Positions 34,135-45,758 are shown, counted from the first letter of the stretch. The stretch: 64,000 nucleotides of DNA from Marinobacter halotolerans (GCF_008795985.1 NZ_VMHP01000002.1:1-64000), one strand, 5' to 3'. The notes: generated by a model not told the origin, from the letters alone. Numbers and translations are program-made.

Positions 34135-35088
34135 ATGGCACCAGATGACTCTATGAATATTATTCTTGTTGGCAAGCGTCACGGGAAGTCTCGTGCAGTG
34201 CCCATCAATCTGCCGGTGGCCCTGGGTGTTGTGCTGCTTATTGTTTCGTTGCTGGCTGTCGCCGGCTGGTCAGGCTATCGGGTAGCCCTGAGTGAAGCCA
34301 GTGCAAAGCAGCCCAACAACACCGAACTTGTGTCCCAGTGGCAGGCCCGACTGGATGAACAGAAGGCCGAGCTGGCGCAGGTGCGCCAGAGTGTCCGTCA
34401 GCAGGTTGACGCACTGACGCTTCGCCTGGGTGAGATGCAGGGCCGGCTGCTGAGGCTGGATGCCCTGGGTCAACGTTTCGTCGAATCCGGCGTTGTAGCC
34501 AGTGATGAATTTGACTTCAGTCAGCCGGCAGCGGTCGGTGGTCCTGAAGAAAGCCTGAGCGGTGAGTCTTACACAGCGCCAGAGCTGACAGACATAATTG
34601 ACGGACTTTCCCGGCGAATCGAGGATCGGGAACACCAGCTGCGTATGCTGGACATCGTCTCTTCCCAGAAAAAGCTGGAAGATCAACTCTACGTTGAAGG
34701 CCGCCCGATCACCTGGGGTTGGCTGTCATCCAAGTACGGCTACCGCTCTGATCCTTTCACTGGAAAACGCGCCTGGCACAGTGGCGTTGATCTCGCCGGC
34801 CGGGAGGGCAGCGACATTATTTCTGTGGCGGCGGGCGTGGTCACCTACGCCGGTGAGCGCTATGGCTATGGCAACCTGGTGGAAGTGGATCACGGTGATG
34901 GTCTGAGAACCCGCTATGCCCACTGCAAGACCCTGAAGGTCAAAGTGGGGCAGGTCGTCAAGAAGGGCCAGGTGCTTGCGTTGATGGGTAGTACCGGTCG
35001 CTCCACCGGCCCTCACGTACATTTCGAAGTTCTTCAGAACGGCAAGTCCGAAAACCCCGTAACCTATATTCGTCGCGCCAGCCGATGA
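34135..35088 (+). CDS. M23-family (LytM) peptidase with coiled coil
   Basis: 317 residues from ATG 34135. A membrane helix (PVALGVVLLIVSLLAVAGW, about residues 22-40) is followed by a coiled coil (about 65-115) and a C-terminal LytM domain. Its zinc-site motifs are HSGVDLAGREG and GPHVHFEV, so it should be an active peptidoglycan endopeptidase. The frame is open upstream to 33811, but that part overlaps the DciA gene and has no similarity. It lies between lpxC/dciA and secA, as in Pseudomonas. Confidence 0.87.
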   Translation: MAPDDSMNIILVGKRHGKSRAVPINLPVALGVVLLIVSLLAVAGWSGYRVALSEASAKQPNNTELVSQWQARLDEQKAELAQVRQSVRQQVDALTLRLGEMQGRLLRLDALGQRFVESGVVASDEFDFSQPAAVGGPEESLSGESYTAPELTDIIDGLSRRIEDREHQLRMLDIVSSQKKLEDQLYVEGRPITWGWLSSKYGYRSDPFTGKRAWHSGVDLAGREGSDIISVAAGVVTYAGERYGYGNLVEVDHGDGLRTRYAHCKTLKVKVGQVVKKGQVLALMGSTGRSTGPHVHFEVLQNGKSENPVTYIRRASR

Positions 35089-35094
35089 TTTGTG

Positions 35095-35120
35095 TGCCAC
35101 TGCCTTTCGAGGCAGTGGCA
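35095..35120. promoter_or_regulatory. Perfect 10-bp hairpin upstream of secA
   Basis: TGCCACTGCC and GGCAGTGGCA form a perfect stem with loop TTTCGA, 7 bp after the M23 gene stop. No T-run follows, so it is an atypical terminator or a processing/attenuation structure. Confidence 0.5.
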
Positions 35121-35182
35121 ACCCGCCGCACTGACCTGTTTCAAGGCTTTGAGTCAAGTAGGGCTTCTGTGAGGCCCATCTT

Positions 35183-35210
35183 TTGTACTCCTGTGAAATA
35201 AGGTTAGAAT
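35183..35210 (+). promoter_or_regulatory. Putative secA promoter
   Basis: TTGTAC (35183-35188), a 16-bp spacer and TAGAAT (35205-35210), 36 bp before the secA ATG. No SecM-like coding sequence is seen upstream. Confidence 0.55.
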
Positions 35211-35246
35211 GCCGCTTCCTCCGATTAATCAAAGAAGCAGTGGTCT

Positions 35247-37997
35247 ATGTTCACGAAGCTTGCAACTAAGATGTTTGGCAGTAAGAACGCCAGAGAAATC
35301 AAGCGTATGCGCAAGACGGTCTCGCGCATCAACGAACTTGAAGAGCAATATGGCAACCTGTCAGACACCGAGCTGCAAGGCAAGACCGCCGAGTTTCGCC
35401 GCCGATACGAGGAAGGCGAGACCCTGGACCAGCTGCTTCCGGAAGCTTTTGCCACCGCCAGAGAGGGCAGCCGACGGGTCATGGGTATGCGCCACTATGA
35501 CGTCCAGATGGTCGGCGGTATTACCCTCCACGAGGGCCACATCGCCGAGATGAAAACCGGTGAGGGTAAAACCCTGGTGGCAACCCTGGCGGTTTACCTC
35601 AATGCGCTGACCGGTAAAGGCGTTCACCTGGTAACGGTGAACGATTACCTGGCTCGCCGTGACGCGGAGTGGATGGGCAAGCTTTACCGTTTTCTGGGCC
35701 TGCAGGTGGGTGTGGTTGCCTCCGGCCAGCCCCATGATGAAAAGCGCGCCGCCTACCAGGCCGATATCATCTACGGCACCAACAATGAGTTCGGCTTTGA
35801 CTACCTGCGCGATAACATGGCCTTCAGCACCGAAGACAAGGTGCAGCGCAGCCTGCACTTCGCCATCGTTGACGAAGTGGACTCCATCCTGATTGACGAG
35901 GCGCGTACGCCACTGATTATTTCCGGCGCCGCCGAGGACAGTTCCAAGCTGTACCGGGCCATCAATGAGCTGGTCCCCAAGCTGAAGAAAGGTGAAGTCA
36001 GCGAGGAAAATGAGGGCGAGCCGGACGGTGATTTCACCATTGATGAAAAGTCCCGTCAGGCCGAGCTGACCGAGGCCGGTCACGAGCATGTTGAGGAGCT
36101 GCTGCGCAGCATGGAGCTGCTGCGCGAGGATGAGAGCCTGTATTCAGCGGCGAACCTCAGCCTTCTGCACCACGTACACTCTGCCCTGCGCGCCCATCAC
36201 CTGTTCCAGAAGGATGTTGACTACATCGTCCAGGGCGACCAGGTGGTGATTGTTGATGAACATACCGGCCGTACCATGCCGGGCCGCCGCTGGAGCGAGG
36301 GCCTGCATCAGGCGATCGAGGCAAAAGAAGGTGTGCGTATCCAGGCCGAGAGCCAGACTCTGGCGTCCACCACCTTCCAGAACTATTTCCGTCTTTATGA
36401 CAAGCTCGCTGGCATGACCGGCACCGCCGACACGGAAGCCTTCGAGTTCCGCCAGATCTACGGTCTGGACGTTGTGGTGATTCCGCCCAACAAGCCGATC
36501 CAGCGGGTCGATTACAACGACCTGATCTATCTGACGCAGGAAGAGAAATTCCACGCCATTATTGACGAGATCAAGGATGTCATTGCGGAAGGCCGCCCGA
36601 TTCTGGTGGGTACCGCATCCATCGAGGCCTCCGAGCTACTGTCGATGCTGCTGAAAAAGGCCCGCATTGAGCACAAGATTCTCAACGCCAAGCAGCACGA
36701 AAGCGAAGCCCACATCATTGCCCAGGCCGGTCGTCCCGGCGCCGTTACCATCGCCACCAACATGGCGGGCCGTGGTACCGATATTGTGCTCGGTGGCAAC
36801 TGGGAATTCGAAGTGGCGGAAATGGACAATCCGTCCGAGGAAGAGATTGCTCGAATCAAGGCCGAATGGACCGAGCGTCACAATCAGGTGCTGGAGGCCG
36901 GTGGTCTGCACATCATCGGTACCGAGCGTCATGAATCCCGGCGAATCGATAACCAGCTGCGTGGCCGTGCCGGTCGTCAGGGCGACCCCGGTTCATCACG
37001 GTTCTTCCTGTCACTGGAAGACAACCTGATGCGGATCTTCGCACCGGATCGGGTCAAGAGCCTGATGCAGGCGATGGGTATGAAGAAGGGCGAGGCCATT
37101 GAGCACCGGATGGTGACCAATGCCATTGAGAAGTCCCAGCGCAAGGTGGAGGGCCGCAACTTTGACATGCGGAAGACCCTGCTCGAGTACGACGATGTGG
37201 CCAATGACCAGCGCTCGGTGATTTACGATCAGCGCAATGAAGTGATGGCCTCCGAAGACATTTCGGACATGGTAAAAACTATCCGGGAGGATGTGGTTGA
37301 TCAACTGGTCTCGGAATTCATTCCGCCCCAGAGTATGGCCGAACAGTGGGATGTTCCGGGTCTGGAGAATCAGCTTCAGTCGGAACTGGCCATCGATCTG
37401 CCCATCCAGCAGTGGCTGGAAGAAGATTCCAAACTCTACGAGGAAAGCCTGCGTCAGCGTATTCTTGACGCCGTAGTGGCGGACTATGAGGCCAAGGAAG
37501 AGCTCGCTGGCTCCGAACCCATGCGCAAGTTCGAGAAGCAGGTCTTCCTTCAGGTGCTGGATACCCTGTGGAAAGAACATCTGTCCAACATGGACCATCT
37601 TCGCCGCGGCATTCACCTGCGGGGATACGCTCAGAAGAACCCCAAGCAGGAATACAAGCGCGAGGCGTTCAACCTGTTTGAAACCATGCTCGACACCATG
37701 AAGCGGGACGTGATCCGGGTAATCTCCCGGGTCAGAGTCCAGAGCCGGGAAGAGATGGAAGAGGTAGAGCGGCGCCGTAAGGAAGAGCTTGAGCGAGAGC
37801 TGGCCCAGGCCAAGCTGCGGCACGATGAAACCAGTGCCACGGCAGCAGCGAGTGGTGAAGGTGACCAGGGCGCTTCAGGGCAGCCCCAGGGCACGCCGGA
37901 TACGTTTGTGCGGGAAGGCCGCAAGGTGGGTCGAAACGAGCCCTGTCCCTGCGGGTCCGGCAAGAAGTACAAGCAGTGTCACGGCAAGGTCAGCTGA
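35247..37997 (+). CDS. secA: Preprotein translocase ATPase SecA
   Basis: The motor that drives proteins through SecYEG. The 916-residue product is full length. Walker A is GEGKT in MKTGEGKTL (102-110). The C-terminal zinc-binding [14 protein letters not shown], which contacts SecB and phospholipid, is present. A stem-loop terminator follows. Confidence 0.97.
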   Translation: MFTKLATKMFGSKNAREIKRMRKTVSRINELEEQYGNLSDTELQGKTAEFRRRYEEGETLDQLLPEAFATAREGSRRVMGMRHYDVQMVGGITLHEGHIAEMKTGEGKTLVATLAVYLNALTGKGVHLVTVNDYLARRDAEWMGKLYRFLGLQVGVVASGQPHDEKRAAYQADIIYGTNNEFGFDYLRDNMAFSTEDKVQRSLHFAIVDEVDSILIDEARTPLIISGAAEDSSKLYRAINELVPKLKKGEVSEENEGEPDGDFTIDEKSRQAELTEAGHEHVEELLRSMELLREDESLYSAANLSLLHHVHSALRAHHLFQKDVDYIVQGDQVVIVDEHTGRTMPGRRWSEGLHQAIEAKEGVRIQAESQTLASTTFQNYFRLYDKLAGMTGTADTEAFEFRQIYGLDVVVIPPNKPIQRVDYNDLIYLTQEEKFHAIIDEIKDVIAEGRPILVGTASIEASELLSMLLKKARIEHKILNAKQHESEAHIIAQAGRPGAVTIATNMAGRGTDIVLGGNWEFEVAEMDNPSEEEIARIKAEWTERHNQVLEAGGLHIIGTERHESRRIDNQLRGRAGRQGDPGSSRFFLSLEDNLMRIFAPDRVKSLMQAMGMKKGEAIEHRMVTNAIEKSQRKVEGRNFDMRKTLLEYDDVANDQRSVIYDQRNEVMASEDISDMVKTIREDVVDQLVSEFIPPQSMAEQWDVPGLENQLQSELAIDLPIQQWLEEDSKLYEESLRQRILDAVVADYEAKEELAGSEPMRKFEKQVFLQVLDTLWKEHLSNMDHLRRGIHLRGYAQKNPKQEYKREAFNLFETMLDTMKRDVIRVISRVRVQSREEMEEVERRRKEELERELAQAKLRHDETSATAAASGEGDQGASGQPQGTPDTFVREGRKVGRNEPCPCGSGKKYKQCHGKVS

Positions 37998-38037
37998 CCT
38001 GAGGCGAATGCCCCGAGAGTGACACAGCGCATCAATG

Positions 38038-38077
38038 GCCCGCATCTGATCCAGATCAGGATGCGGGTTTTTCATTT
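38038..38077 (+). terminator. Rho-independent terminator of secA
   Basis: CCCGCATCTGATC pairs imperfectly with GATCAGGATGCGGG, followed by TTTTTCATTT. It lies 40 bp after the secA stop. Confidence 0.82.
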
Positions 38078-38118
38078 ATAAAGATTTATCACGACGTTGA
38101 TTAACAAGGAGCGCGAGC

Positions 38119-39336
38119 ATGGCTGTGGGCCTCGGAACTCTACCCCGGTTTTTTCCGGTCAAGGGAGTAAAAACAGGTGTTGCCAGCGCAGGCATCAAAA
38201 AGCCCGGTAGAAAGGATCTGGTGATCTTTGAGCTGGCCGCCGGAAGCCGTGTTGCGGGCATTTTTACCAAAAACCAGTTCTGCGCCGCCCCCGTGCACAT
38301 TGCACGTCGCCACCTGAAGGCCGGCGAGCCACGCTATCTGCTAATCAACACTGGTAATGCCAATGCAGGCACCGGTGCTCGCGGCATGACTGACGCCATG
38401 GCCTGTTGTACGGCGCTGGCAGAAAACACCGGCATGGCTACGGAAGCCATACTGCCATTCTCCACAGGTGTTATCGGCGAACCACTGCCCGCCGGGAAAA
38501 TCATTGATGCCCTGCCGGAGCTTCTGGCCAATGTGGGAGAAGACCAGTGGGACGCAGCGGCGTCGGGAATCATGACTACCGACACGCGCCCCAAGGGATC
38601 CTCGCGCCAGGTGCAACTGGGTGATCATCAGGTCACCATTTCCGGCATCAGCAAAGGCGCCGGCATGATCCGTCCCAATATGGCCACCATGCTGGGCTTT
38701 ATTGCCACCGACGCAGCACTGGCGCCGGAGCTGCTGTCGCAATGGTCTTCGGAGCTGGGGGAGCAGTCCTTCAATCGCATTACCATTGATGGCGATACCT
38801 CGACCAACGACTCTTGCATGCTGATGGCGACAGGGCAGTATGGCGGCCCGGAAATCACCGCTGAAAGCCCGTTTGCTGACAAGCTGAAAACCGCGTTGAA
38901 AGAGGTCTATCTTGAGCTGGCCCATGCCATTGTTCGGGATGGTGAGGGCGCCACCAAGTTTGTCACCATAGAAGTCAGCCGTGCTGCGTCCGTTCAGGAA
39001 GCGCTGGATGTGGCCTATACCGTGGCCCATTCACCCCTGGTGAAGACGGCGCTTTTTGCGTCGGATCCCAACTGGGGCCGTATTCTGGCAGCCGTGGGCC
39101 GCGCGGGGGTTGCCGATCTGGATCTGCAGGCGCTGGAAATATACCTCGGCGACGTCTGTCTGGTTCGCCAGGGCGGGCGCGCAGACGATTATAGTGAAGA
39201 GCGGGGCAAGGCCATCATGAGCCAGGAGGAGATAACCATCCACATCGACCTCAAGCGCGGTGAAGTGTCTGAGCGTGTCTGGACCTGCGATTTCTCCCAC
39301 GACTACGTCACCATTAACGCGGAATACCGTACCTAA
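38119..39336 (+). CDS. argJ: Glutamate N-acetyltransferase / ornithine acetyltransferase
   Basis: Recycles the acetyl group between N-acetylornithine and glutamate in arginine synthesis. It is 405 residues, and the precursor is expected to cut itself before the threonine of MATMLGF in GMIRPNMATMLGF, giving alpha and beta chains. Whether it also uses acetyl-CoA cannot be told from sequence. It follows secA, as in Pseudomonas. Confidence 0.95.
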   Translation: MAVGLGTLPRFFPVKGVKTGVASAGIKKPGRKDLVIFELAAGSRVAGIFTKNQFCAAPVHIARRHLKAGEPRYLLINTGNANAGTGARGMTDAMACCTALAENTGMATEAILPFSTGVIGEPLPAGKIIDALPELLANVGEDQWDAAASGIMTTDTRPKGSSRQVQLGDHQVTISGISKGAGMIRPNMATMLGFIATDAALAPELLSQWSSELGEQSFNRITIDGDTSTNDSCMLMATGQYGGPEITAESPFADKLKTALKEVYLELAHAIVRDGEGATKFVTIEVSRAASVQEALDVAYTVAHSPLVKTALFASDPNWGRILAAVGRAGVADLDLQALEIYLGDVCLVRQGGRADDYSEERGKAIMSQEEITIHIDLKRGEVSERVWTCDFSHDYVTINAEYRT

Positions 39337-39338
39337 CC

Positions 39339-40325
39339 ATGTCGGATGCTGGGGCCGCTGTGCCGGTTATCCATGTGGCCGTTGGCGTGATTCGTCGGCA
39401 CGGGCGGGTGTTGATTGCCCGCCGCCCGGACCATGTTCACCAGGGCGGTCTGCTTGAGTTTCCCGGCGGTAAGGTGGAGCCGGACGAAACGGTTCAGCAG
39501 GCGCTGGTGCGGGAGATTCATGAAGAGACCGGCCTGACGATTGCGCCGGCCGATCTGACATCGCTGATTGGTATTCGCCATGACTATGGTGATAAATGTG
39601 TGTTTCTCGATGTCTGGGAAGCGACCGACTCCGAGGGCGAACCCGAAGGCAAAGAGGGGCAGGCGGTGGAATGGCGCGATCCGATGGAGTTGGCGGACGA
39701 GAACTTTCCGGCAGCAAACCGGCCCATTATCCGCGCCCTGCGACTCCCCCGCTGTTATGCCATCACCGGCGACGGCTCGGGGTCCGCGGATTACCTGCAA
39801 AAGCTGAAACACGCGATTCCGGCCAGTGGCCAGCAATTGTGCCTGCTGCGTGCTCCCGAGCTGGAGCAGGCACGGTATCGGGAACTGGTCACGCAGGCGC
39901 TCAGAGCGGCCGAGTGGAATCGGGGCGTTCAATGGATGCTCCATGGCAGCCCGGCGCTTCTTGACGCTTTTCCGGAGGCGGCGGGCGTTCACCTGCCCTG
40001 GCGGGAAGCCCGGCTGCATTCAAGCCGTCCAATCGATCGCGGCTACCTGCTGGCGGTTTCCTGTCACAACGCCGGGGAAATACAACATGCGGTCGCAATC
40101 GGGGCGGACTTTGTGACACTGGGGCCGGTGAAGCCCACGGCTTCGCATCCCGGGACAGTACCCATGGCGCCTGAAGAATTTCGCGACCTGGTCGCCGGTG
40201 CACCGGTTGTGGTTTATGGTCTGGGCGGGCTCGATAAATCCGACCTGAACGAAATGACAGCCTGCGGTGCCCAGGGCATTGCGGGCATCAGCTATTGGTG
40301 GCCCGGCCCGGTGGCCGGTCAATAA
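39339..40325 (+). CDS. Nudix hydrolase (MutT) fused to a ThiE/TenI-like domain
   Basis: A 328-residue two-domain protein. Residues about 5-130 form a MutT-type Nudix domain with a perfect Nudix box ([20 protein letters not shown] followed by TGL), expected to remove 8-oxo-dGTP. Residues about 145-325 resemble thiamin-phosphate synthase/TenI, with [18 protein letters not shown]. This fusion is known in pseudomonads and relatives; the second domain's role there is unclear. It starts 2 bp after argJ and is probably co-transcribed. Confidence 0.88.
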   Translation: MSDAGAAVPVIHVAVGVIRRHGRVLIARRPDHVHQGGLLEFPGGKVEPDETVQQALVREIHEETGLTIAPADLTSLIGIRHDYGDKCVFLDVWEATDSEGEPEGKEGQAVEWRDPMELADENFPAANRPIIRALRLPRCYAITGDGSGSADYLQKLKHAIPASGQQLCLLRAPELEQARYRELVTQALRAAEWNRGVQWMLHGSPALLDAFPEAAGVHLPWREARLHSSRPIDRGYLLAVSCHNAGEIQHAVAIGADFVTLGPVKPTASHPGTVPMAPEEFRDLVAGAPVVVYGLGGLDKSDLNEMTACGAQGIAGISYWWPGPVAGQ

Positions 40326-40348
40326 CTTCTGAAAGACGGCAACGGCCT

Positions 40349-40846
40349 ATGAGCAAAAATAGCGATAACAGCAAATTGACGCACCTGGACGAGAAAGGCG
40401 AGGCGCGTATGGTGGATGTGGGCGCCAAGTCCATGACCGAGCGCGAGGCGCGGGCCGAGGGTGTGATCAGAATGGCACCGCAGACTCTGTCAATGATCAT
40501 CGAGGGCGAGCACCCCAAGGGTGATGTGCTGGCAGTTGCCCGGATTGCAGGCATTATGGCTGCGAAGAAAACCCATGACCTGATACCGCTGTGTCACTCG
40601 CTCAATCTTTCGTCGGTCAAGGTGGAACTAACGCCTGGCGAAGATGGCCGCTCCGTGACAATTGTTTCACGATGTAAGCTGTCCGGGCAGACCGGTGTCG
40701 AGATGGAAGCATTGACAGCCGTCAGCGTGGCGGCCCTGACTCTCTACGACATGTGCAAGGCGGTTGACCGGGGCATGATCATTGACGGTGTCCGGCTGCT
40801 CGAGAAGAAGGGTGGACGCAGCGGGCACTGGTCTGCTTCTGATTGA
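40349..40846 (+). CDS. moaC: Cyclic pyranopterin monophosphate synthase
   Basis: Second step of molybdenum-cofactor synthesis. It is 165 residues from ATG 40349. [17 protein letters not shown] and the [24 protein letters not shown] block match MoaC throughout. No other Mo-cofactor genes are in the window. Confidence 0.95.
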   Translation: MSKNSDNSKLTHLDEKGEARMVDVGAKSMTEREARAEGVIRMAPQTLSMIIEGEHPKGDVLAVARIAGIMAAKKTHDLIPLCHSLNLSSVKVELTPGEDGRSVTIVSRCKLSGQTGVEMEALTAVSVAALTLYDMCKAVDRGMIIDGVRLLEKKGGRSGHWSASD

Positions 40847-40983
40847 CCATCGTAATCCTCTCCATAACTTATTGCGGGTTATATAACCCCACTCAACAGG
40901 AGAGGCCGATGCAGAGACTACGCCAGGAAGATGGCTCCGTGATAGAATGCGCGGCCCGTTTGACCGAACCACGAGGAAACACT

Positions 40984-41598
40984 GTGGCTGTTCGTTACGT
41001 CCAGACCTGTCGATTACCGACACCCTTTGGCGTGTTTGATATGCACGGCTTTGAAGAGCCCGATACCGGCAAAGAGCACATTGCCCTGACTCTGGGCGAT
41101 CTGGACAGCCCCGAGCCAATGCTGGCCCGGACTCACTCCGAGTGCCTGACCGGCGATGCGCTTTATAGCATGCGGTGTGACTGCGGCTACCAGCTCGAAG
41201 AAGCCCTGAGAAGCATTGCCAGGGAAGGTCGGGGTATTCTGATGTATCTGCGTCAGGAAGGCCGCGGCATTGGCCTGCTGAACAAGATCCGCGCCTACAA
41301 TCTGCAGGATCAGGGGGCGGATACGGTCGAGGCCAATGAACGTCTGGGATTTGCCGCCGATCTAAGGGATTACAGCATGTGCCGGGATATGCTGGGGCAC
41401 CTGAATATTCGCAGCCTGAAACTGATGACCAACAACCCCCGCAAAGTGGACGCCCTGACGGCGCTCGGCATCGAGATCTCAGAAAGAGTGCCGCTGCACG
41501 TGGGTCGCAATCCGCACAACGAACACTATCTCAACACCAAACAGGCCAAGCTTGGCCACTGGTTCGAGACTCATCAGGACGACGATCCGGCGGTCTGA
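40984..41598 (+). CDS. ribA: GTP cyclohydrolase II
   Basis: Opens GTP to start riboflavin synthesis. It has the zinc-binding [15 protein letters not shown] and [17 protein letters not shown] prefer GTG 40984 (204 residues), which follows GAGGAAA at 40973-40979 and gives the normal RibA N-terminus just before [11 protein letters not shown] 40909, preceded by AGGAGAGG, is also possible and would add 25 residues. The gene converges on dxs with only 5 bp between stop codons. Confidence 0.93.
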   Translation: MAVRYVQTCRLPTPFGVFDMHGFEEPDTGKEHIALTLGDLDSPEPMLARTHSECLTGDALYSMRCDCGYQLEEALRSIAREGRGILMYLRQEGRGIGLLNKIRAYNLQDQGADTVEANERLGFAADLRDYSMCRDMLGHLNIRSLKLMTNNPRKVDALTALGIEISERVPLHVGRNPHNEHYLNTKQAKLGHWFETHQDDDPAV

Positions 41599-41603
41599 GC
41601 GGG

Positions 41604-43538
41604 TTACTTGACCGCCGCCAGCAGGTCTGTCCGGCGGGTGAGATCCCACCGGCTCTTGATCGACTGGTGAATGCCTTCCGCATCCAGGCCTACCTCGGAC
41701 AACAGCTGACCGTGTTTGCCATGGTCGACAAAGGTGTCCGGAAGGCCCAACTGCAATACCGGCTGAAGTAGATTCTGCCTGTTCAGGAATTCGGTGACCG
41801 CACTGCCGGCGCCGCCGGCGATTGCGTTCTCTTCCAGTGTGACCAGCAGATCGTGTTCCTCTGCCAGGGCAAGCACCAGTTCCTCGTCCAGAGGTTTGAC
41901 GAAACGCATGTCAGCCACGGTAGCGCCGAGCGCCTCCGCCACTTCAAGTGCGGGGGTGAGCAGGGTACCGAAATTCAGTATGGCAATGCCTGAGCCTTCT
42001 CTTACCCGGCGGCCCTTGCCAATGGGCAAGGCGGCCAGTTCCGCTTCGATTTCGGCTCCCGGCCCGGTTCCACGGGGATAGCGAACGGATGCCGGTCCCT
42101 CATACAGCATGCCGGTGTGTAGCAACTGCCGGGTTTCGTTTTCGTCAGAGGGTGTCATCACCACCAAATTGGGGACGCAGCGCAGATAGCTGATATCGAA
42201 GGCGCCGGCGTGGGTGGGTCCGTCCTCGCCTACCAACCCTGCCCGGTCGATGGCAAACAGGACATCCAGGTTCTGGATGGCCACATCGTGGATCAACTGG
42301 TCGTAGGCCCGTTGCAGAAACGTTGAGTAAATCGCGACAACCGGCTTGGCGCCGTCGCAGGCCAGCCCGGCGGCCAGAGTCACTGAATGCTGTTCGGCAA
42401 TGGCCACATCGAAGTAGCGTTCCGGAAAGCGTTGGGAGAACGCCAGCAGGTCCGAACCTTCACACATGGCAGGGGTGATGCCTACCACCCGCTCGTCTGC
42501 TTCGGCAGCGTCACAGAGCCACTGGCCGAAGACGTTGGCGTACTTGGGCTTCGATGGTTTCGGCTTGACCGGCTCAGGTTTTGACGGCGGCACCGGCTCA
42601 ATCTTGTTGATGGCGTGATAGCCGATCGGGTCGGCTTCTGCCGGGGCAAAGCCTTTGCCCTTGGTGGTGACCACATGCAGGAACTGGGGGCCGTCGAGTT
42701 CGCGGATGTTCTCCAGGGTTTCCAGCAGCAACGGCAGGTCGTGGCCGTCAATGGGGCCGATATAGTTGAAGCCCAGTTCCTCGAACAGCGTGCCGGGGGA
42801 GATCATGCCCTTGAAGTGTTCTTCGGTTTTCTTCGCCAGTGCCATCAGGTTCGGTGTGCCCTGCAGTACCCGCTTGCTGCTGTCGCGCACCTGGTTATAG
42901 GTGCGGCTGGCCAGCAGCTTGGCAAAGTAATTGTTCAGCCCGCCCACGTTACGGGAAATCGACATGTCGTTGTCGTTCAGGATCACCAGCATGTCGGCGT
43001 GCAGGTGTCCGGCATGGTTCAGGGCTTCAAAGGCCATGCCAGCGGTCATGGCGCCATCGCCGATGACGGCAATGCTCTTGCGGCCGGCCTTCTGCAGGCG
43101 TGACGCGACTGCCATACCCAGTGCGGCACTGATGGATGTGCTGGAATGGCCCACGCCGAAGGTGTCGTACTCGCTCTCGGACCGTTTGGGAAAGCCTGCC
43201 AGTCCATCCTTGCGGCGAACGCTGCCCATCCGGTTGCGCCGCCCGGTCAGAATCTTGTGGGGATAGGCTTGATGGCCGACATCCCAGACCAGCCGGTCTT
43301 CCGGTGTGTTGAACACGTAGTGCAGCGCGACCGTCAGCTCCAGGACGCCGAGTCCGGCGCCAAAATGCCCCCCGGTCTGTCCCACGGACCAGAGCAGAAA
43401 CGCGCGCAACTCCCGGGCCAGCTGGGTCAGCTGTTCCGCAGGCAGCTCACGAAGCTGGGCCGGAGTGTCAATCCGGTCCAGCAGCGGCGTGTTGGGCCGT
43501 TGGGACGGGATTTCCTTGAAGGTATAGGGCTCGTGCAT
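41604..43538 (-). CDS. dxs: 1-deoxy-D-xylulose-5-phosphate synthase
   Basis: A thiamin-diphosphate enzyme that joins pyruvate and glyceraldehyde 3-phosphate in the MEP isoprenoid pathway. It is 644 residues with [17 protein letters not shown] and [21 protein letters not shown] at the cofactor site. A Pro/Lys-rich linker ([17 protein letters not shown]) joins the two halves. It is downstream of xseB-ispA. Confidence 0.96.
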   Translation of the reverse strand: MHEPYTFKEIPSQRPNTPLLDRIDTPAQLRELPAEQLTQLARELRAFLLWSVGQTGGHFGAGLGVLELTVALHYVFNTPEDRLVWDVGHQAYPHKILTGRRNRMGSVRRKDGLAGFPKRSESEYDTFGVGHSSTSISAALGMAVASRLQKAGRKSIAVIGDGAMTAGMAFEALNHAGHLHADMLVILNDNDMSISRNVGGLNNYFAKLLASRTYNQVRDSSKRVLQGTPNLMALAKKTEEHFKGMISPGTLFEELGFNYIGPIDGHDLPLLLETLENIRELDGPQFLHVVTTKGKGFAPAEADPIGYHAINKIEPVPPSKPEPVKPKPSKPKYANVFGQWLCDAAEADERVVGITPAMCEGSDLLAFSQRFPERYFDVAIAEQHSVTLAAGLACDGAKPVVAIYSTFLQRAYDQLIHDVAIQNLDVLFAIDRAGLVGEDGPTHAGAFDISYLRCVPNLVVMTPSDENETRQLLHTGMLYEGPASVRYPRGTGPGAEIEAELAALPIGKGRRVREGSGIAILNFGTLLTPALEVAEALGATVADMRFVKPLDEELVLALAEEHDLLVTLEENAIAGGAGSAVTEFLNRQNLLQPVLQLGLPDTFVDHGKHGQLLSEVGLDAEGIHQSIKSRWDLTRRTDLLAAVK

Positions 43539-43664
43539 CTAATTGGGTCTTTGTCGGCTATTTCAGAATATTCTGTTCATTATACGGGATGGTCGCACCG
43601 GATTTCATTTTAGCGACCTTAAATCATCCGTCATCCTCAGTGTGCATGCGTGCCCGGCGGGGTA

Positions 43665-44552
43665 TCAATGGGTGCGGGCGACTACGTAATCTGCCATGGC
43701 TCTGAGGGTATCGGCCTCACTTCCAAAAGCGTGGAGGCTGGACAGTGCAGTTGCAAGTAACTCGGCCAGATAGTGCCGCGCCGCGTCCACGCCCATTAGT
43801 GACGGGTAGGTGGGTTTGCCCCTGGCCTGGTCGGATCCCTGGGGTTTGCCAATAACCGTGGTATCACCCTCAATGTCCAGCAGGTCGTCCTGCACCTGAA
43901 AAGCCAGGCCCAGGGTGCGGGCATAGTCCGTAAGGGCGGCGATCTGTTCGGGTTCCGCATCGCGAGCGGTCAATGCACCGATTCTTACGGCTGCAACAAT
44001 CAGTGCGCCGGTTTTGTGCCGGTGCATGGATTCCAACTGCTCGATGGAAGGCCGCTTGCCCACGGATTCCAGATCAATCGCCTGGCCGCCGACCATTCCC
44101 AGATGCCCGCTGGCTCTGGCGAGCTCCTGCACCATCGCAAGACGGGTGGGGGCATCCAGTGCCGGCGCATCCGCCAACCAGTCGAAAGCCAGCGATTGCA
44201 GCGCGTCCCCCGCCAGGATGGCGGTGGCCTCGTCAAAGGCGATATGAGTCGTGGCCCGGCCCCGGCGCAGTTCGTCGTCGTCCATGGCGGGGAGGTCATC
44301 GTGAATCAGCGAATACGCGTGGATCAGCTCGACAGCACAAGCCGGCAGTAACGCAGCGTCAGTGCTCTGCCCGACAGCCATGGCCGAGGCCATGCACAGG
44401 GCCGGGCGCACACGTTTGCCGCCACCGATTACGCTGTATCTCATGGCATCCAGAAGCCTTGCAGAACCCGACTCGGGGGCCATCAGACGATCGGCCAGGG
44501 TGGAGTCGACCTCGCGGCGGCACTGTTCAAGAAAGCCGGTAATCGGAACCAT
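43665..44552 (-). CDS. ispA: Farnesyl diphosphate synthase (polyprenyl synthetase)
   Basis: Builds C10/C15 prenyl diphosphates from DMAPP/GPP and IPP. The 295-residue product carries the two aspartate-rich motifs, DDLPAMDDDELRRG and DDLLDIEGD. It overlaps xseB by one base and is separated from dxs by 126 bp, in the common xseB-ispA-dxs order. Confidence 0.94.
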   Translation of the reverse strand: MVPITGFLEQCRREVDSTLADRLMAPESGSARLLDAMRYSVIGGGKRVRPALCMASAMAVGQSTDAALLPACAVELIHAYSLIHDDLPAMDDDELRRGRATTHIAFDEATAILAGDALQSLAFDWLADAPALDAPTRLAMVQELARASGHLGMVGGQAIDLESVGKRPSIEQLESMHRHKTGALIVAAVRIGALTARDAEPEQIAALTDYARTLGLAFQVQDDLLDIEGDTTVIGKPQGSDQARGKPTYPSLMGVDAARHYLAELLATALSSLHAFGSEADTLRAMADYVVARTH

Positions 44553-44806
44553 CAGGCAGAATCGTCAGGCGAAAAGGGCCTGGTCTCCATGGTTCCGTCG
44601 CTGTTCTGAACCAGCTGTTCGACCCTCTGTTCGGCCGTTTTGAGGGCCTGCTGGCATTCCCTGGTCAGCTTCACGCCTCGCTCAAACGCGGTGAGCGACT
44701 GTTCCAGCGACAGTTCGCCCCGTTCCAGGTCGTTGACCAGCTTTTCAAGTTCATCCAGTGACTTCTCGAAGTCGGTGATGGACGCAGTGCTTTTTTCAGC
44801 GGCCAT
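44552..44806 (-). CDS. xseB: Exodeoxyribonuclease VII small subunit
   Basis: 84 residues, mostly helical, with [43 protein letters not shown] split across the typical helical hairpin. It pairs with XseA (not in this window) to degrade single-stranded DNA. It is first in the operon with ispA. Confidence 0.93.
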   Translation of the reverse strand: MAAEKSTASITDFEKSLDELEKLVNDLERGELSLEQSLTAFERGVKLTRECQQALKTAEQRVEQLVQNSDGTMETRPFSPDDSA

Positions 44807-44853
44807 GCGGGGCCTCCGGTTGTTCGCGGATTTGCGCGGATTATATCAAAGCT

Positions 44854-45639
44854 TCAGGTGGCGCGCTGCCAGCGGAACTGCCTGTCTTCCAATTTTTGCG
44901 CGTTGGGGCCATAGCTTTGTTCGGTGACTACTATCTCGCCCCGATGGCTGATGCTGACAATGGTTGTGGCGCGGGTGCCATAATCCTCGCCCCGGATGAA
45001 GGGAGAGGACAGAAAGCGCTCGGTCTCAATACCAACGCCGGTGTCGGGTAGCTGCGGATCGGGTGCGGGAGTGGTGTCCTGAAGTTGACGGATCAGGGCG
45101 TCATGCAGCTGGTCTGTCCGCTCCGCCGGCGTGTCCCGCAGCAGGTCACTCACGGCAGTGCGCAGTCTGAGCAGTTTCGGCCAGGGTGTCTGCAGAAGAT
45201 GATTGCTGAGCCCGAAGATGCCCCGGTGAATCTGGCGCCCGGGATGAGTGTCGCGGTTGCTGAAGTACCATCCTCTTCGGGGATCAACCTGGACCAGATT
45301 GAACCCGGAGTACCGGTTGCCTTCGGGCAGCAGGAGGCCGGTCAGAACATCTGCGTCGTGTTTCTGGGCCAGCAGCGGGAGTTCTCCCCGGGACCTTGCC
45401 CCGGTGGCAGCACCCGGTTCACGGACGTTGGTCACGGCGGATACCATGCCCGCCCGATTGACGGCCAGCCAGGTGCCCCCGGAGAGCAGATCCCGCCCGG
45501 CCAGTACCTCGTCTTCCGCCAGGTCGCTTTGCCACCATTCCATCGGCGCTGTGGGCCGCTGGAAAAACTCATCGCGGTTAGCGGCAACAACCAGCGGAAA
45601 GTGTCGGTGCTGGCCTATGGAAAATACGATCAGGCACAT
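44854..45639 (-). CDS. NRDE-family (TANGO2-like) protein
   Basis: 261 residues from ATG 45639, beginning MCLIVFSIG with the exposed Cys2 and the family-naming AANRDEFFQRPT segment. The family has an Ntn-hydrolase-like fold, and TANGO2 relatives have been linked to heme or acyl-CoA handling, but the bacterial role is not established. The frame opens at 45693 without similarity before Cys2. Confidence 0.8.
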   Translation of the reverse strand: MCLIVFSIGQHRHFPLVVAANRDEFFQRPTAPMEWWQSDLAEDEVLAGRDLLSGGTWLAVNRAGMVSAVTNVREPGAATGARSRGELPLLAQKHDADVLTGLLLPEGNRYSGFNLVQVDPRRGWYFSNRDTHPGRQIHRGIFGLSNHLLQTPWPKLLRLRTAVSDLLRDTPAERTDQLHDALIRQLQDTTPAPDPQLPDTGVGIETERFLSSPFIRGEDYGTRATTIVSISHRGEIVVTEQSYGPNAQKLEDRQFRWQRAT

Positions 45640-45758
45640 GGCTATCAGGTTTCCTGTTCCGGGGACGGTGAGTGGCGCTGCGCCAACAGGCAAGTGAACA
45701 AAAGGTCGACGGTGTGTATCATACCAGCCTCTGTTTTCCGGTGCGTATGGCCTGAACG

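Noticed and set aside
35095..35246. SecM-like leader peptide gene upstream of secA
   Set aside because: No open frame with a secretion signal and arrest sequence is present between the M23 gene and secA.
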